From assembly GCF_004361815.1 (NCBI RefSeq), contig NZ_SNWA01000001.1:3720001-3784000 (forward strand): 64,000 bases of DNA, given 5' to 3'. Source of the stretch: Paraburkholderia sp. BL10I2N1 (lineage in GTDB: Bacteria; Pseudomonadota; Gammaproteobacteria; Burkholderiales; Burkholderiaceae). The notes beneath the pieces were generated by a model. That model saw only the letters and a program-made list of their open reading frames with translations, was not told the origin of the DNA and did not search any database. Position numbers and translations under genes: made by a program. Shown here in pieces: positions 10,124-19,049 of the stretch (positions within the stretch are counted from its first letter, which is position 1; each line of letters begins with the position of its first letter).

Positions 10124-10391
10124 GGTCAAGCGCCGCGCGACCGTTTTGATACGCCTCATTGCGCCGGCTGCGTCGAGCGCTCGCCACCAACTTTTCGGCT
10201 TGAATAATTCCCCGTCTGTTCAACCGGATTATTTTTATTTTTTTTCGCTCCACATCAAAAACTTTCGCATAAAAGAATCGCCCGATTTAAGCCGTTTATT
10301 TTTACCTTAGAACATAATTGGCTTTCTTTTTATTGACAAATTACGTTGTGATACAACTCATCGCATCGATCATGCCTTGAGGAGTCTTTCG

Positions 10392-11903
10392 ATGACTGCG
10401 ATTGTTGCAGCGCCTGATGTGGGTACCCGGTCTTCCATAACGGCCAACGTGAAACTCAAAGTACACCCTGTCATTCTGGCCGGTGGTTCCGGCACGCGGT
10501 TGTGGCCAATGTCGCGTGAGCAGTATCCGAAGCAGCTCATCGGTCTGCTGGGAGACGACTCATTGCTGCAATCCACCACGCGCCGCCTCGACGCGCTCGA
10601 CGCCGGCTATCCGCTCGCGGATCAACTGATCGTCGTCGGGAACGAGGAGCATCGCTTCACCACCGCCGAGCAGTTGCGCACGAGCGGCAAGGCGAGCCGC
10701 CTGATGCTCGAGCCGGTCGGCCGCGATACGGCACCGGCGTTGACCGTCGCCGCGCTGTCGATCGCCGCGCAGGACCAGGACGGCGTGATGGTGGTGATGC
10801 CGGCAGACCACGCCGTCGCCGATACGGCGCGCTTTCACGCGGCGGTATCGGCCGGGGTCCAGCAGGCGGCGGCAGGTCACATCGTGACGATGGGCATCGT
10901 GCCGACCCGCGCGGAAACCGGCTACGGCTATATCCGCGTGGGCGCGCCGACCGACGCAGGTGCGGCCGGCGCCCGCCGCCTCGACCGCTTCGTTGAAAAG
11001 CCGCATCTCGAACTCGCGCAGCGCTATGTGAGTTCGGGCGAGTACTGGTGGAACAGCGGCATCTTCATCATGCGCGCGTCGACGTGGCTGAAGGCGATCA
11101 GGCATTTCCAGCCGGCGATTCATGCGGCTTGCACGGAGGCGTTCGCGGGCGGCAAGGCAGACGGCGATTTCTTCCGCCTCGCGCGCGATGCATTCGCCGC
11201 GTCGCCGTCGAATTCGATCGACTACGCGGTGATGGAGAAGCTCGGCAATGATGCGGCGGTGTGCGCGGGCGTGGTCGTGCCGCTGGATGCCGGCTGGTCC
11301 GATGTCGGTTCGTGGGACGCCATCTGGCAGATCCTGCCGAAGGACGCCGACGACAACGTCGGACGCGGCCGCGTGATGTTCGAAGGCGCGGCATCGACCT
11401 TCGCGCATTCCGAAGGCCGGCTGATTGCGTGCGTGGGCACGCAGGATCTGGTGGTCGTCGAGACAGCCGATGCAATTCTGGTCGCGGACCGTTCGCACGT
11501 GCAGGACGTGAAGAAGGTGGTGGGCCGCATCCGCAGCGAACAGGGCCCCGAGGCGGCGAACCATCGCAAGGTTCATCGCCCGTGGGGCCACTATGATTCG
11601 GTCGATACCGGCGAGCGTTTCCAGGTCAAGCGCATCGTCGTAAAGCCAGGCGCACGGCTGTCGTTGCAGATGCATCACCACCGCGCGGAACACTGGATCG
11701 TCGTGCGCGGCACGGCGCTCGTCACGCGAGGCGAAGAGCGTTTCATCGTCTCGGAGAACGAGTCAGCCTATATCCCGCTGGGTGTCACTCACCGTCTCGA
11801 GAATCCGGGCAAGATGCCGCTCGAAATCATCGAAGTGCAGTCCGGCTCCTATCTCGGCGAAGACGACATCGTGCGCTTCGACGATACCTACGGACGCCAG
11901 TGA
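10392..11903 (+). CDS. bceA: Mannose-1-phosphate guanylyltransferase / mannose-6-phosphate isomerase BceA
   Basis: 503 residues from the ATG at 10392, chosen because GAGGAG sits 7 bases upstream; a TTG five codons earlier is less likely. The N-terminal nucleotidyltransferase domain starts HPVILAGGSGTRLWPMSREQYPKQ, the classic GDP-mannose pyrophosphorylase signature. The C-terminal part is a type II phosphomannose isomerase cupin with VHRPWGHYDSVDTGERFQVK, KPGARLSLQMHHHRAEHW and IPLGVTHRLENPG. It converts fructose-6-phosphate to mannose-6-phosphate and mannose-1-phosphate to GDP-mannose, the precursor for cepacian mannose and rhamnose. It is transcribed divergently from bceB-I. Confidence 0.95.
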   Translation: MTAIVAAPDVGTRSSITANVKLKVHPVILAGGSGTRLWPMSREQYPKQLIGLLGDDSLLQSTTRRLDALDAGYPLADQLIVVGNEEHRFTTAEQLRTSGKASRLMLEPVGRDTAPALTVAALSIAAQDQDGVMVVMPADHAVADTARFHAAVSAGVQQAAAGHIVTMGIVPTRAETGYGYIRVGAPTDAGAAGARRLDRFVEKPHLELAQRYVSSGEYWWNSGIFIMRASTWLKAIRHFQPAIHAACTEAFAGGKADGDFFRLARDAFAASPSNSIDYAVMEKLGNDAAVCAGVVVPLDAGWSDVGSWDAIWQILPKDADDNVGRGRVMFEGAASTFAHSEGRLIACVGTQDLVVVETADAILVADRSHVQDVKKVVGRIRSEQGPEAANHRKVHRPWGHYDSVDTGERFQVKRIVVKPGARLSLQMHHHRAEHWIVVRGTALVTRGEERFIVSENESAYIPLGVTHRLENPGKMPLEIIEVQSGSYLGEDDIVRFDDTYGRQ

Positions 11904-12027
11904 CGTCGCCGTGAGTGACAGCCTGGTCTGACGAGGCCCGTGCGTCGGTGAAGTTGCCGTCCGCGGGCGTCTTTGATGTTCAACCCCTGACGCATCAGCC
12001 GCGGACAGACTCCGGGCTAGCCCGGGT

Positions 12028-13197
12028 TCAGCCGTGGTGCGAGAGGAAATCCAACGCCGACGGGCTGCGATCGGCGGAACCGTCTGCCGCGTTCTCGCCC
12101 GGATAACGGCGCAGCGGTACCCGGCGCGCGTGGTTGACGTTCACATGCGCCGACATATGCACCTTCGCCGGATTCACGGCGGGAGCGTCCGCAACGCCAG
12201 CAGCAGGCGCGGGTGCAGATGCAGCGGGTGCCGCAGTAACCGCAGGACGGGGCGCCGGCATCGGTCGGGAAACGGGACCGGACGGGGGACTGGACGGCGG
12301 CCCGGCCCGAACGACGTCATCCTGAAGCGCCGCTGCGGCCATCATGCGGCAGTGACGGTCGATCCATTGCTGGGCCCACTCGAACGCGTGCCGCTCCGCT
12401 GCCTCGGGTGTCTCGAAGCGCGGACCGACGAGGCCGGAACGCTCGACGCGTCTGCCGTCCTTCATGATCTCCGCCCACGCCCGATACATCTCGTGCGGCA
12501 CCGATTGCGCCATCACATAGATCACATAGCCACGCCGGTCGGCAAGCTGCTCGCCGGGCGACGACATGCCCATCCACAACGGACTGCGTGCGGCCTCTTC
12601 GGCCAGGTCGTGCTCATGATGCGAACCGTGCGCTCCGGCAGCCGGATCGCTTGCGCCCACCAGCGCACGGGGGTCGATGCGAGTCGACGCCTCGTCGGGC
12701 GAGCCCGAAAGTTGTCGCGTGATCTCCGCAAACGGATCGACGGGACGCGAGTCACCCGCATCGCCACCCGTGTGCGGCGCCTGCCACGACTCGGGACTCT
12801 TCCAGAACACGCCACGCAAACCGTCGTCACGCAGATCGTGATGATCGCGCGCAGGGGTGCTCGCCGTCTCCGTCGTGCCTTGCGGGGCAACCGCGGTCGT
12901 TGGCTCCGGGACGTAGGCGAACCGCCGGCCGGTTTGCGACAGGAGCTGAACCATTTCGGCCAATGTGCCGTTCAGTTGCCACTCTTCGAAACGGCGCCGG
13001 CAGGTTGGGCCGGAGGGATAGCGTCCAGGCAGTCTGGACCAGGGCTCGCCAGTGGTCAGGATCCACAAGACCGCGTTGGCGACGACACGCGGTTCTGCGC
13101 GGGGCCGACCGCGCCGGTTAAGACGAACAGCCGGCTCATCGGAAACGAGCGCAGACAGTAGCGCCCATTCGTCATTGCTTAGCTCATCGAAAAACAT
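12028..13197 (-). CDS. Protein with IS5-type transposase N-terminal (DUF4096-like) domain and unrelated C-terminus
   Basis: 389 residues from the ATG giving MFFDELSNDEWALL. Residues 1-90 resemble the N-terminal helix-turn-helix region of IS5/IS1182-family transposases: LSNDEWALLSALVSDEP, RGRPRAEPRVVANAVLWIL, TTGEPWSRLPGRYP and RRRFEEWQLNGTLAEM. No DDE catalytic core follows. Instead there is a low-complexity middle and a conserved-looking segment (YVIYVMAQSVPHEMYRAWAEIM, AERHAFEWAQQWIDRHCRMM), then a Pro/Ala-rich tail. The frame is long and clean, so it looks like a domesticated transposase domain used for DNA binding rather than IS debris. It converges on bceA, but any link to exopolysaccharide control is inference. 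Confidence 0.7.
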   Translation of the reverse strand: MFFDELSNDEWALLSALVSDEPAVRLNRRGRPRAEPRVVANAVLWILTTGEPWSRLPGRYPSGPTCRRRFEEWQLNGTLAEMVQLLSQTGRRFAYVPEPTTAVAPQGTTETASTPARDHHDLRDDGLRGVFWKSPESWQAPHTGGDAGDSRPVDPFAEITRQLSGSPDEASTRIDPRALVGASDPAAGAHGSHHEHDLAEEAARSPLWMGMSSPGEQLADRRGYVIYVMAQSVPHEMYRAWAEIMKDGRRVERSGLVGPRFETPEAAERHAFEWAQQWIDRHCRMMAAAALQDDVVRAGPPSSPPSGPVSRPMPAPRPAVTAAPAASAPAPAAGVADAPAVNPAKVHMSAHVNVNHARRVPLRRYPGENAADGSADRSPSALDFLSHHG

Positions 13198-13769
13198 GTT
13201 TTTCTCCACGCAGCACGGCCTGCTGCGGCTTTGGACACCCACAAATTTCTTTTTTCGTGATTTGTGTGCTGCCCTCGGTTGCACAATATGCTTGTACGTT
13301 TTGGGGCGTTTCGGGCAAATCGCACAGCCTTAGTGCGGATATTCCCGTTAGCGACGCACAAAACGTGGTCTCACTCGTGCAGGGGAGAATTTGTGCACAA
13401 AGCATACCATCCCCAGGGTTTGCATGAATATCATTGAGACAAGTGTTACGCCTAGAAACAATCTTGTCCTTTTCGCGGCGTTGTTACGCTAGCCGTTGTC
13501 ACGAAAATATTCGCCGGGAAAGCGTCGTGTCGGGTAATACATCAGCGCAAGTGGAGCGCTTTAGTGGCATGCGTGCCGCTTCATTTGCCGTTCATGCGCC
13601 GGCCTCACCGTGCGGCAGGAAGAGCGACGAGGCGATCGATGTGAGCAATTCGTAACAGAGTTTGTTCGACGGCCGATCGTTACGCGTGACGAGTGCGTCC
13701 GGGCTGTCGGCCTGGTCGACGCGCAGCAGGGTCCGGTTTCATTGAACGCCTTGCCGCACGCCTCGTCGC
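13198..13769. other. Gene-free interval with GTGCACAA-like motifs
   Basis: No convincing gene is seen here; short frames lack family features or ribosome sites. The part nearest 13197 is moderately AT-rich and should hold the promoter of the reverse-strand gene. It contains TTTGTGCACAAA, an exact 12-base palindrome at 13390-13401, and several related pieces (GTTGCACAATA near 13279, GACGCACAAAACG near 13352), suggesting repeated binding sites. Confidence 0.4.
13390..13401. promoter_or_regulatory. Perfect palindrome TTTGTGCACAAA
   Basis: An exact 12-base dyad about 190 bases upstream of the DUF4096-like gene. Similar half sites occur between it and the gene. It could be an operator; no cognate regulator is proposed. 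Confidence 0.35.
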
Positions 13770-14066
13770 TCACCGCACGGGTGTCGTGGCGCCGTCGCCC
13801 ACCACCGTTGTCCAGGCCCGCACACGCCAGCGGGTAACGAGCCCCGCGCGTACATACGGATCGGCCTTCGCGAACGCTTCCGCCACTGCGGCCGAGTCCG
13901 CTTCGAAGAGCAGCATCGCGCCGTCCACCGGATCGGCAAGCGCGCCTGCAAGCAGCAGTTCACCGCGATCGACCGCTGCCCACGCGAGCTTCAGATGTTC
14001 AGCGCGGTAGTCGCCGCGCCGTTCGAGGTAATCCGGCGATACGTCGTAGATCAACAGATAGTGCAT
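13770..14066 (-). CDS. YciI family protein
   Basis: 98 residues matching the small YciI fold throughout: MHYLLIYDVSPDYLERR at the start, a central HLKLAWAAVDRGELLLAGALADPVDGAMLLFEA, and KADPYVRAGLVTRWRVRAW at the end. The His in EHLKLA and the Asp in YDVSPDYL are the positions usually kept in the putative active site. Family members are small dimeric ferredoxin-like proteins, a few of them dehalogenase-like enzymes, but most have no known reaction. It stands alone, facing away from psiF. Confidence 0.88.
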   Translation of the reverse strand: MHYLLIYDVSPDYLERRGDYRAEHLKLAWAAVDRGELLLAGALADPVDGAMLLFEADSAAVAEAFAKADPYVRAGLVTRWRVRAWTTVVGDGATTPVR

Positions 14067-14299
14067 GGTGCGTTCCTGTCTCGCTGTGAGTATGTCGATG
14101 ATGCTACGACATCGCGCTGACGGCCGGGAGCCTCGCTTGCGCGTTATCAGGGAAGAACCTCATGAGCCGGCTGTCAACCGAACCCTCGTTCCGTCCGTTT
14201 TGACGGACAGCTTTGCCATGATGGCGATGGGCCCTGGTGGATGCGTGCGATGCCCGCTCGCATGACTGCCAATCACGTTTATCAACGATGGAGTGTCAC

Positions 14300-14599
14300 A
14301 TGAAGATCCAAACCGCTCTCGCTGCTCTCGTCCTTGGCGGCCTGCTCGCCTCGCCCGTCGCTTTCGCTGACAACAGCCAGCAGTCGAAGATGACGGCCTG
14401 CAACAAGCAGGCAGGTGACAAGAAAGGCGACGACCGCAAAGCCTTCATGAAGAGCTGTCTGTCGGCTTCGGCGCCGGTAGCGGCTTCCGCGCCCATGACC
14501 CAGCAGCAGAAGATGACGGCCTGCAACGCGCAGGCCGCGGACAAGAAAGGCGACGACCGCAAGGCATTCATGAAGTCCTGCCTCAGCAACAAGGGCTGA
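14300..14599 (+). CDS. PsiF repeat protein, exported
   Basis: 99 residues. An N-terminal signal peptide (MKIQTALAALVLGGLLASPVAFA, cleavage after AFA) is followed by two near-identical PsiF repeats: KMTACNKQAGDKKGDDRKAF and KMTACNAQAADKKGDDRKAF, each ending MKSCLS. Each repeat has two cysteines, so two disulfides are likely in the periplasm. GGAG lies 6 bases before the ATG. PsiF was named as a phosphate-starvation-inducible protein in E. coli, and its molecular role is not known. The near-identity of the repeats suggests recent internal duplication or gene conversion. Confidence 0.9.
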   Translation: MKIQTALAALVLGGLLASPVAFADNSQQSKMTACNKQAGDKKGDDRKAFMKSCLSASAPVAASAPMTQQQKMTACNAQAADKKGDDRKAFMKSCLSNKG

Positions 14600-14613
14600 T
14601 CCCGAAGCCTTTG

Positions 14614-14632
14614 GCGGGCCGGCCCGGCCCGC
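14614..14632 (+). terminator. GC-rich hairpin after the psiF-like gene
   Basis: GCGGGCC (14614-14620) and GGCCCGC (14626-14632) form a perfect 7-bp stem with a 5-base loop, 15 bases after the stop. Only a short T-rich tail follows (CCGTTTCT), so it is a weak intrinsic terminator candidate. Confidence 0.45.
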
Positions 14633-14934
14633 ATCCGTTTCTGCATGCTGCGCCGCGCGTGACCTGTCGATCGCGGCATGCAGTTCGCATCACCAGATTG
14701 CCCGTCACGCTTCGCTTCATCCCGCGCGCTCCACGCGTGCAAGCTCCCACCTATCCTTATTTGTGCCGCTTCGCTGGCCTGTGCGCCAGAGCTGGCCGTT
14801 TTCTTCTATGATGGCTGCGGAGACGGCCCAATACCCACAATCGAAGGCGCTGAATCATTGAGGCGCTCAAGGCCAGCAGGCCAAAGGTCCGCCGTCTTGT
14901 CGTTGATGCCGAAGAGCATTGAACGGAGGCAGGA
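14633..14934. other. Gene-free interval upstream of a small membrane protein gene
   Basis: About 300 bases with no recognisable gene or repeat. The ribosome site for the next gene, GGAGG at 14925-14929, is at its end. Promoter elements were not recognised with confidence. Confidence 0.4.
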
Positions 14935-15384
14935 ATGGTTGGGAGACACAAGAACCGCTGGCTGAGGCGGTGGCTCGTCGTCATCATCTTCTGGGCGGTG
15001 CCGGTGGCGATCGTCGCCGTGAACGAGATCCGCGAGGAAATGGCGTACAACGCCGTCGATCTCAACAACGCCCTCACCACCTGGCAGTTCACCGACGCGC
15101 AGCGCGCTGCTGGCGCCCCCGCGCACTGTCGCGGCGTACCCGACGACGCACGCGCGGCCGGCTGTCCAGCCGATGTGCTGGCGGCCAATGCCCCGCGCCA
15201 GCAGGAAGCACTCAACGAATACGAGGTGCGCAAGAGCACGCTCGCTGCCTATCTGTGGCATGCGTTCGTGGGTTACTGGGTCGTGCCTGCCGTCGTTCTT
15301 TTTCTGATCGGCGCCGTCATCGGCGGCATCCGGCGTGCGCTGCGGCGGCCCCAGCAGCCGGTCAAAAGCTCCACCCATCACTGA
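14935..15384 (+). CDS. Two-helix inner membrane protein of unknown function
   Basis: 149 residues with a GGAGG site 5 bases before the ATG. A basic N-terminus (VGRHKNRWLRRW) is followed by one membrane helix (LVVIIFWAVPVAIVAVNEI), a polar segment of about 75 residues with two cysteines (APAHCRGVPDDARAAGC), a second helix (VGYWVVPAVVLFLIGAVIGGI) and a basic tail. The charge pattern predicts both ends in the cytosol and the Cys pair in the periplasm, where it could form a disulfide. I do not recognise a family. Confidence 0.7.
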   Translation: MVGRHKNRWLRRWLVVIIFWAVPVAIVAVNEIREEMAYNAVDLNNALTTWQFTDAQRAAGAPAHCRGVPDDARAAGCPADVLAANAPRQQEALNEYEVRKSTLAAYLWHAFVGYWVVPAVVLFLIGAVIGGIRRALRRPQQPVKSSTHH

Positions 15385-15859
15385 CTTACGAAGACTTGCT
15401 GAGGAATCGCCCAGGCGGCCCTCGCGGCGACATCTCGTGGGTGTTGTGACGGGCGTTCCCGGTACGCCCTCGGCTCAAGCGAAAAACCCGGCTTGCGGAT
15501 TGAAGCGCGCTTTTGTGACGATACTTTCAGTTCTATTTTCAAATCGGATGTCGGGGCTGAAAACCGGCAAAAATGACCGGACAGGATGAATACCCATCCA
15601 TGGCCGCCAGACCCGCAAATGGGCAACCCTTGCCGCGAAAATCAATCTGCAAGCCGTTTTAATCGCGTGGGATTCGAGAGGCTCGGCAATCGGTCATAGT
15701 TACGTCACCGGCGTTCGTTATATGCTCCAAACGCCCACCACACAAGGCGTTCCGCGATATCACGAACATCGTCCTTCGTCCGCCCTATGATATAAGCGTG
15801 ATCAGGCGACCCGATTTTAAGGCGGGGTTGCACCCAGGAAACCACGACGGAGAAAAACG
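15385..15859. other. Gene-free interval upstream of the SYLF lipoprotein gene
   Basis: 475 bases without a supported gene on either strand. The last 130 bases are lower in GC and probably hold the promoter of the downstream lipoprotein gene (CCTATGATATAAGCG near 15785 has -10-like character). Nothing else was recognised. Confidence 0.4.
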
Positions 15860-16447
15860 ATGCAAAGACGAAACTTCATTTTGAAGACTACCGCTGCGCT
15901 CGCCTTCGGAAGCCTTTCACTCGCAGGCTGTACCACGACAGGTAACCAACCCGATTCGGCCGCCACCGACATGTCGAAACGGCACGCGATCGACGCCAGC
16001 GTCGACGGCACGATTTCACGCCTCTATACCACGGTGCCGGGCTCCCGCGAGCTGATGTCGAAGGCCCGAGGCGTGCTCGTATTCCCGTCCGTGATCCAGG
16101 CGGGTTTCATCGTCGGCGGCCAGTATGGGGAAGGCGCGCTGCGCGTCGGCGGCAGCACGGTCGGCTATTACAGCACCGTTTCCGGATCGGTCGGGCTGCA
16201 GGCAGGCGGGCAATCGAAAGCGATCATTTTCCTCTTCATGACGCAGGATTCGCTCGACAAATTCCGTAACTCGGACGGCTGGTCGGCGGGCGGCGACGCT
16301 TCCGTCGCGCTGGTGAAGGTGGGGGCGAACGGCATCCTCGACACGACCACGGCTACCGCGCCGGTCCAGGCATTCGTGCTGACCAACGCGGGGCTGATGG
16401 GCGACCTGTCGCTCGCCGGCACGAAGGTGACGCGCCTGAAGATCTAG
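15860..16447 (+). CDS. SYLF (Ysc84-like) domain lipoprotein, BPSL1445 type
   Basis: 195 residues. The signal MQRRNFILKTTAALAFGSLSLAGC ends in lipobox LAGC, predicting a lipid anchor. The SYLF domain follows: ISRLYTTVPGSRELMSKARG, VLVFPSVIQAGFIVGGQYGEG, GYYSTVSGSVGLQAGGQSK and DASVALVKVGANGIL. SYLF domains of eukaryotes bind lipids and actin; the bacterial lipoprotein versions are common in Burkholderia with unknown role in the envelope. It is a single gene ending in a strong hairpin shared with the converging glycosyltransferase gene. Confidence 0.9.
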   Translation: MQRRNFILKTTAALAFGSLSLAGCTTTGNQPDSAATDMSKRHAIDASVDGTISRLYTTVPGSRELMSKARGVLVFPSVIQAGFIVGGQYGEGALRVGGSTVGYYSTVSGSVGLQAGGQSKAIIFLFMTQDSLDKFRNSDGWSAGGDASVALVKVGANGILDTTTATAPVQAFVLTNAGLMGDLSLAGTKVTRLKI

Positions 16448-16463
16448 GCGTTTCCGTTTGGTT

Positions 16464-16491
16464 ATACCCCGGCGGGCAATCGCCGGGGTAT
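16464..16491. terminator. Bidirectional hairpin between converging genes
   Basis: ATACCCCGGCG (16464-16474) and CGCCGGGGTAT (16481-16491) are exact reverse complements around a 6-base loop, an 11-bp GC-rich stem. It lies 17 bases past the SYLF gene stop and 84 bases past the end of the opposing glycosyltransferase gene. No long T run follows on either side. Confidence 0.65.
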
Positions 16492-16574
16492 GTATGTCGA
16501 CGAAGTCACACCGACACGCGCATGGCGGTCGCAACGACTCCATCATGCGCCGCGCACTTCGTGATACACACGCT

Positions 16575-17642
16575 TCAGCTCGACGACGTGTCGATCACCT
16601 TGAAGCGTGAACGCTTCTGCGCACGAATCACGGACTGATAGGCATTGACATACTGCTGCGCCATTCGGTGCGATGTGAAGCGCTCTTCGAAGCGCTGCCG
16701 CACGCGCTCGCGCGACAGTTTGTGCAGACGGTTCACTGCGGCGACCGCGCCAATTTCGTCCTCGACGATGAAGCCGGACACGCCGTCATCGAGCACCTCG
16801 GGCACCGAGCCGCGATTGAACGCGATGACCGGCGTACCGCAGGCCATTGCCTCGATCATCACCAGACCAAAGGGCTCCGGCCAGTCGATCGGGAACAGCA
16901 GCGCATGTGCGCCCGACAGGAACTCTGCCTTCTGGTGATCAGCAATTTCACCGATGAATTCAACATGCGGTTGCGCCAGCAACGGTTTGATATCGCGCTC
17001 GAAATATTCGCGGTCCGCCGCATCGACCTTCGCCGCGATGCGGATCGGCAGGCCGCATTTCGCGGCAATCCGGATCGCGGTATCGACACGCTTTTCCGGC
17101 GAAATGCGCCCGAGGAAAGCGAGGTACTTCTGCGCGACCGGCTGCGGTGTATAGAGTTGTTCCGGCAAGCCGTGATACACCGTGGTGAGCCACTTCGCCT
17201 GGGGCAGGGGTGCGCGCTGCGAGTCGGAAATCGAGATCACCGGTGCGGTGTTGAACGTATCGAACACCGGCTGCTGCTCGGGCAGATCGAGGCGGCCGTG
17301 CATCGTCGTCACGAACGGCGTGTCCTGGCGCTTGAACACCGAAAACGAGTAGTAGTCCATGTGGAAATGCAGCACGTCGAACTCGTCGGCCTGACGGCGG
17401 ACCAGTTCCATCAGCAGCATGTGCGGTGCGACGCGGTCGCGGATCCCCGGATCGAGCCGCAAGGCGCGCGGCCACACGGGTTCGAGCTTCGCGCGCGTGA
17501 CGGAGTCGCCGCTCGCGAACAGCGTGACGTCGTGGCCGAGGTCGACAAGCGCCTCGGTGATGTATGACACGACGCGCTCCGTGCCGCCGTACAGCTTCGG
17601 CGGTACCGATTCGGTCAAGGGAGCGATCTGCGCAATTCTCAT
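16575..17642 (-). CDS. Glycosyltransferase family 4 protein
   Basis: 355 residues. GT-B fold: the N-terminal acceptor domain has PPKLYGGTERVVSYITEAL, and the C-terminal donor domain has FLGRISPEKRVDTAIRIA, then HALLFPIDWPEPFGLVMIEAMACGTPVIAFNRGSVPEV (shown in pieces: EPFGLVMIEAMACGTPVIA is the diagnostic E-x7-E block). The family uses nucleotide sugars with retention of configuration. It stands apart from the bce locus and lies 243 bases downstream of the otsA-ATPase block on the same strand, so it could serve compatible-solute or envelope glycoside synthesis. The exact substrate is not visible. Confidence 0.88.
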   Translation of the reverse strand: MRIAQIAPLTESVPPKLYGGTERVVSYITEALVDLGHDVTLFASGDSVTRAKLEPVWPRALRLDPGIRDRVAPHMLLMELVRRQADEFDVLHFHMDYYSFSVFKRQDTPFVTTMHGRLDLPEQQPVFDTFNTAPVISISDSQRAPLPQAKWLTTVYHGLPEQLYTPQPVAQKYLAFLGRISPEKRVDTAIRIAAKCGLPIRIAAKVDAADREYFERDIKPLLAQPHVEFIGEIADHQKAEFLSGAHALLFPIDWPEPFGLVMIEAMACGTPVIAFNRGSVPEVLDDGVSGFIVEDEIGAVAAVNRLHKLSRERVRQRFEERFTSHRMAQQYVNAYQSVIRAQKRSRFKVIDTSSS

Positions 17643-17885
17643 TGTATGTCTCCGTGAAACTGGGCCCGGCTAACGGCCGCGGGCCTCTCCGGCGCCCGGC
17701 CGGGCAAACGCCGGCACCTTTGATCAATCGACGCCGTGCGTCTTTCGCGTTGTGATCGACACGTGAAAGACGGGCGCAATAACACGATTATTATTCAACC
17801 TGCGCGAAAAAACCCCTGGTATTTCAATTGCTGCTCGCTGTTACAGTCGCGAAACACTCGCCAGGCGGCCCTGACTCGGCCATTT

Positions 17886-19049
17886 TCAGCGCGCCGGCCA
17901 CTTCCACGCGGGCAACTCCAGTGACGCGTCGTCGGCGATACGGGTGGCGCCGAACTGCTTTTCGAGCACGATGGACTCACTGCCGTCCTCACGCTCCAGC
18001 GACGCGATGAGCCGCGCCGCGTGTGAAACGACCAGCACCTGCGAGTGCTGCGACGCCCGCGCGATCAGACGTCCGAGCGCCGGCAGCAGATCGGGATGGA
18101 GGCTCGTTTCCGGCTCGTTCAGCACGAGCAGCGCTGGCGGCCGTGGCGTCAGCAAGGCAGCGACCAGCAGCAGATAACGCAGCGTGCCGTCGGACAGTTC
18201 CGCACCCTTCAGCGGGCGCAACAGGCCGTGCTGCTGCATCGTCACTTCGAAGCGGCCATCGTGATTCGTGATCGCGATGCGCGAGCCCGGGAAAGCGTCG
18301 TCGATCGCCTGATCGAGCGCGGCGGGGTCGCCGATCTCCCGAATCGTCTGCAAGGCCGCGGCCAGATCAGCGCCGTCGTCACCGAGCACCGGCGTGTGCG
18401 TACCGATCTGCGGCAGACGCACGGGAGAATCGGCGTCCGTGCGAAAGTAGTCGTAGAAGCGCCACGAGCGGATCTGCTCGCGCACCGCGATCATCTCGGG
18501 CGCGGTACGCGGGTCGGCGAACTCCGTCATCATGCTGTCGAAACTCGCGACGGTATGCGGAAGGGTCTGCCATTCGCCTTCGTCGTCGCGCGTGCGTATC
18601 GACGCGCCGTGACGGTCGACCAGCAGCGCCGACGGCCGCAGCAGCGGGCCGCCCCAGATGCATTCGCGTTTGATCACCGGATCGAGTGAGAACTGCGTGG
18701 GTCCGGGGATCGGCAGGCCGAGGTCGATCGCGTAGCCGAATTCGTCGCCGGCGAAGCCCAGCCGCAGACTGATCGGGTCCTTGCGGCGCGTGCCTTCGAC
18801 GGCCTGATCGCCTGCCAGCATCGCTCGCGAAAAACGCTCAGGACCGGCCCACAGCGTCGACTGCAGACCGCCCTCGCGAGCCAGCGACGGAATCACTCCG
18901 CCGCGCGCGGTCACTGCGAGCAGGCGCAGCGCACGATAGACGCTCGACTTGCCGCTGCCGTTCGGCCCAGTCACGACGTTCAGTCTGGCAAGCGGCAAGA
19001 TCAGTTCGCGCAACGACCGATAACCGGCGATGGCGAGCGTCGTCAGCAT
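17886..19049 (-). CDS. AAA family ATPase (RecF/OLD-like, AAA_21)
   Basis: 387 residues from the ATG giving MLTTLAIAGYRSLREL. Walker A is VTGPNGSGKSSVYRAL near residue 30; the ABC-type signature region is ELSDGTLRYLLLVAALL and the Walker B is ALLVLNEPETSLHPDLLPAL, followed by an H-loop (VLVVSHAARLI). These are SMC/ABC-like head features with a short insert, as in OLD or RecF relatives. No TOPRIM nuclease domain follows, so it is not a full OLD nuclease. Its start overlaps the otsA stop in an ATGCTGA arrangement, so it is translationally coupled to trehalose synthesis; why is unknown. The longer upstream reading (to 19103) lies inside otsA. Confidence 0.85.
   Translation of the reverse strand: MLTTLAIAGYRSLRELILPLARLNVVTGPNGSGKSSVYRALRLLAVTARGGVIPSLAREGGLQSTLWAGPERFSRAMLAGDQAVEGTRRKDPISLRLGFAGDEFGYAIDLGLPIPGPTQFSLDPVIKRECIWGGPLLRPSALLVDRHGASIRTRDDEGEWQTLPHTVASFDSMMTEFADPRTAPEMIAVREQIRSWRFYDYFRTDADSPVRLPQIGTHTPVLGDDGADLAAALQTIREIGDPAALDQAIDDAFPGSRIAITNHDGRFEVTMQQHGLLRPLKGAELSDGTLRYLLLVAALLTPRPPALLVLNEPETSLHPDLLPALGRLIARASQHSQVLVVSHAARLIASLEREDGSESIVLEKQFGATRIADDASLELPAWKWPAR

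Larger units (their letters stand above)
9803..10391. promoter_or_regulatory. Divergent control region between bceB and bceA
   Basis: This 589-base stretch has no plausible gene and is strikingly AT-rich compared with its flanks, especially from 9900 to 10370. It must carry the promoters for both arms of the exopolysaccharide locus. It contains two inverted repeats, annotated separately. A TTGACA hexamer lies at 10333-10338 upstream of bceA, but no well-spaced -10 box follows it, so the promoter itself is not assigned. The bceA ribosome site GAGGAG is at 10379-10384. Long A/T tracts could bend DNA or bind a nucleoid protein such as H-NS; that is inference. Confidence 0.6.
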
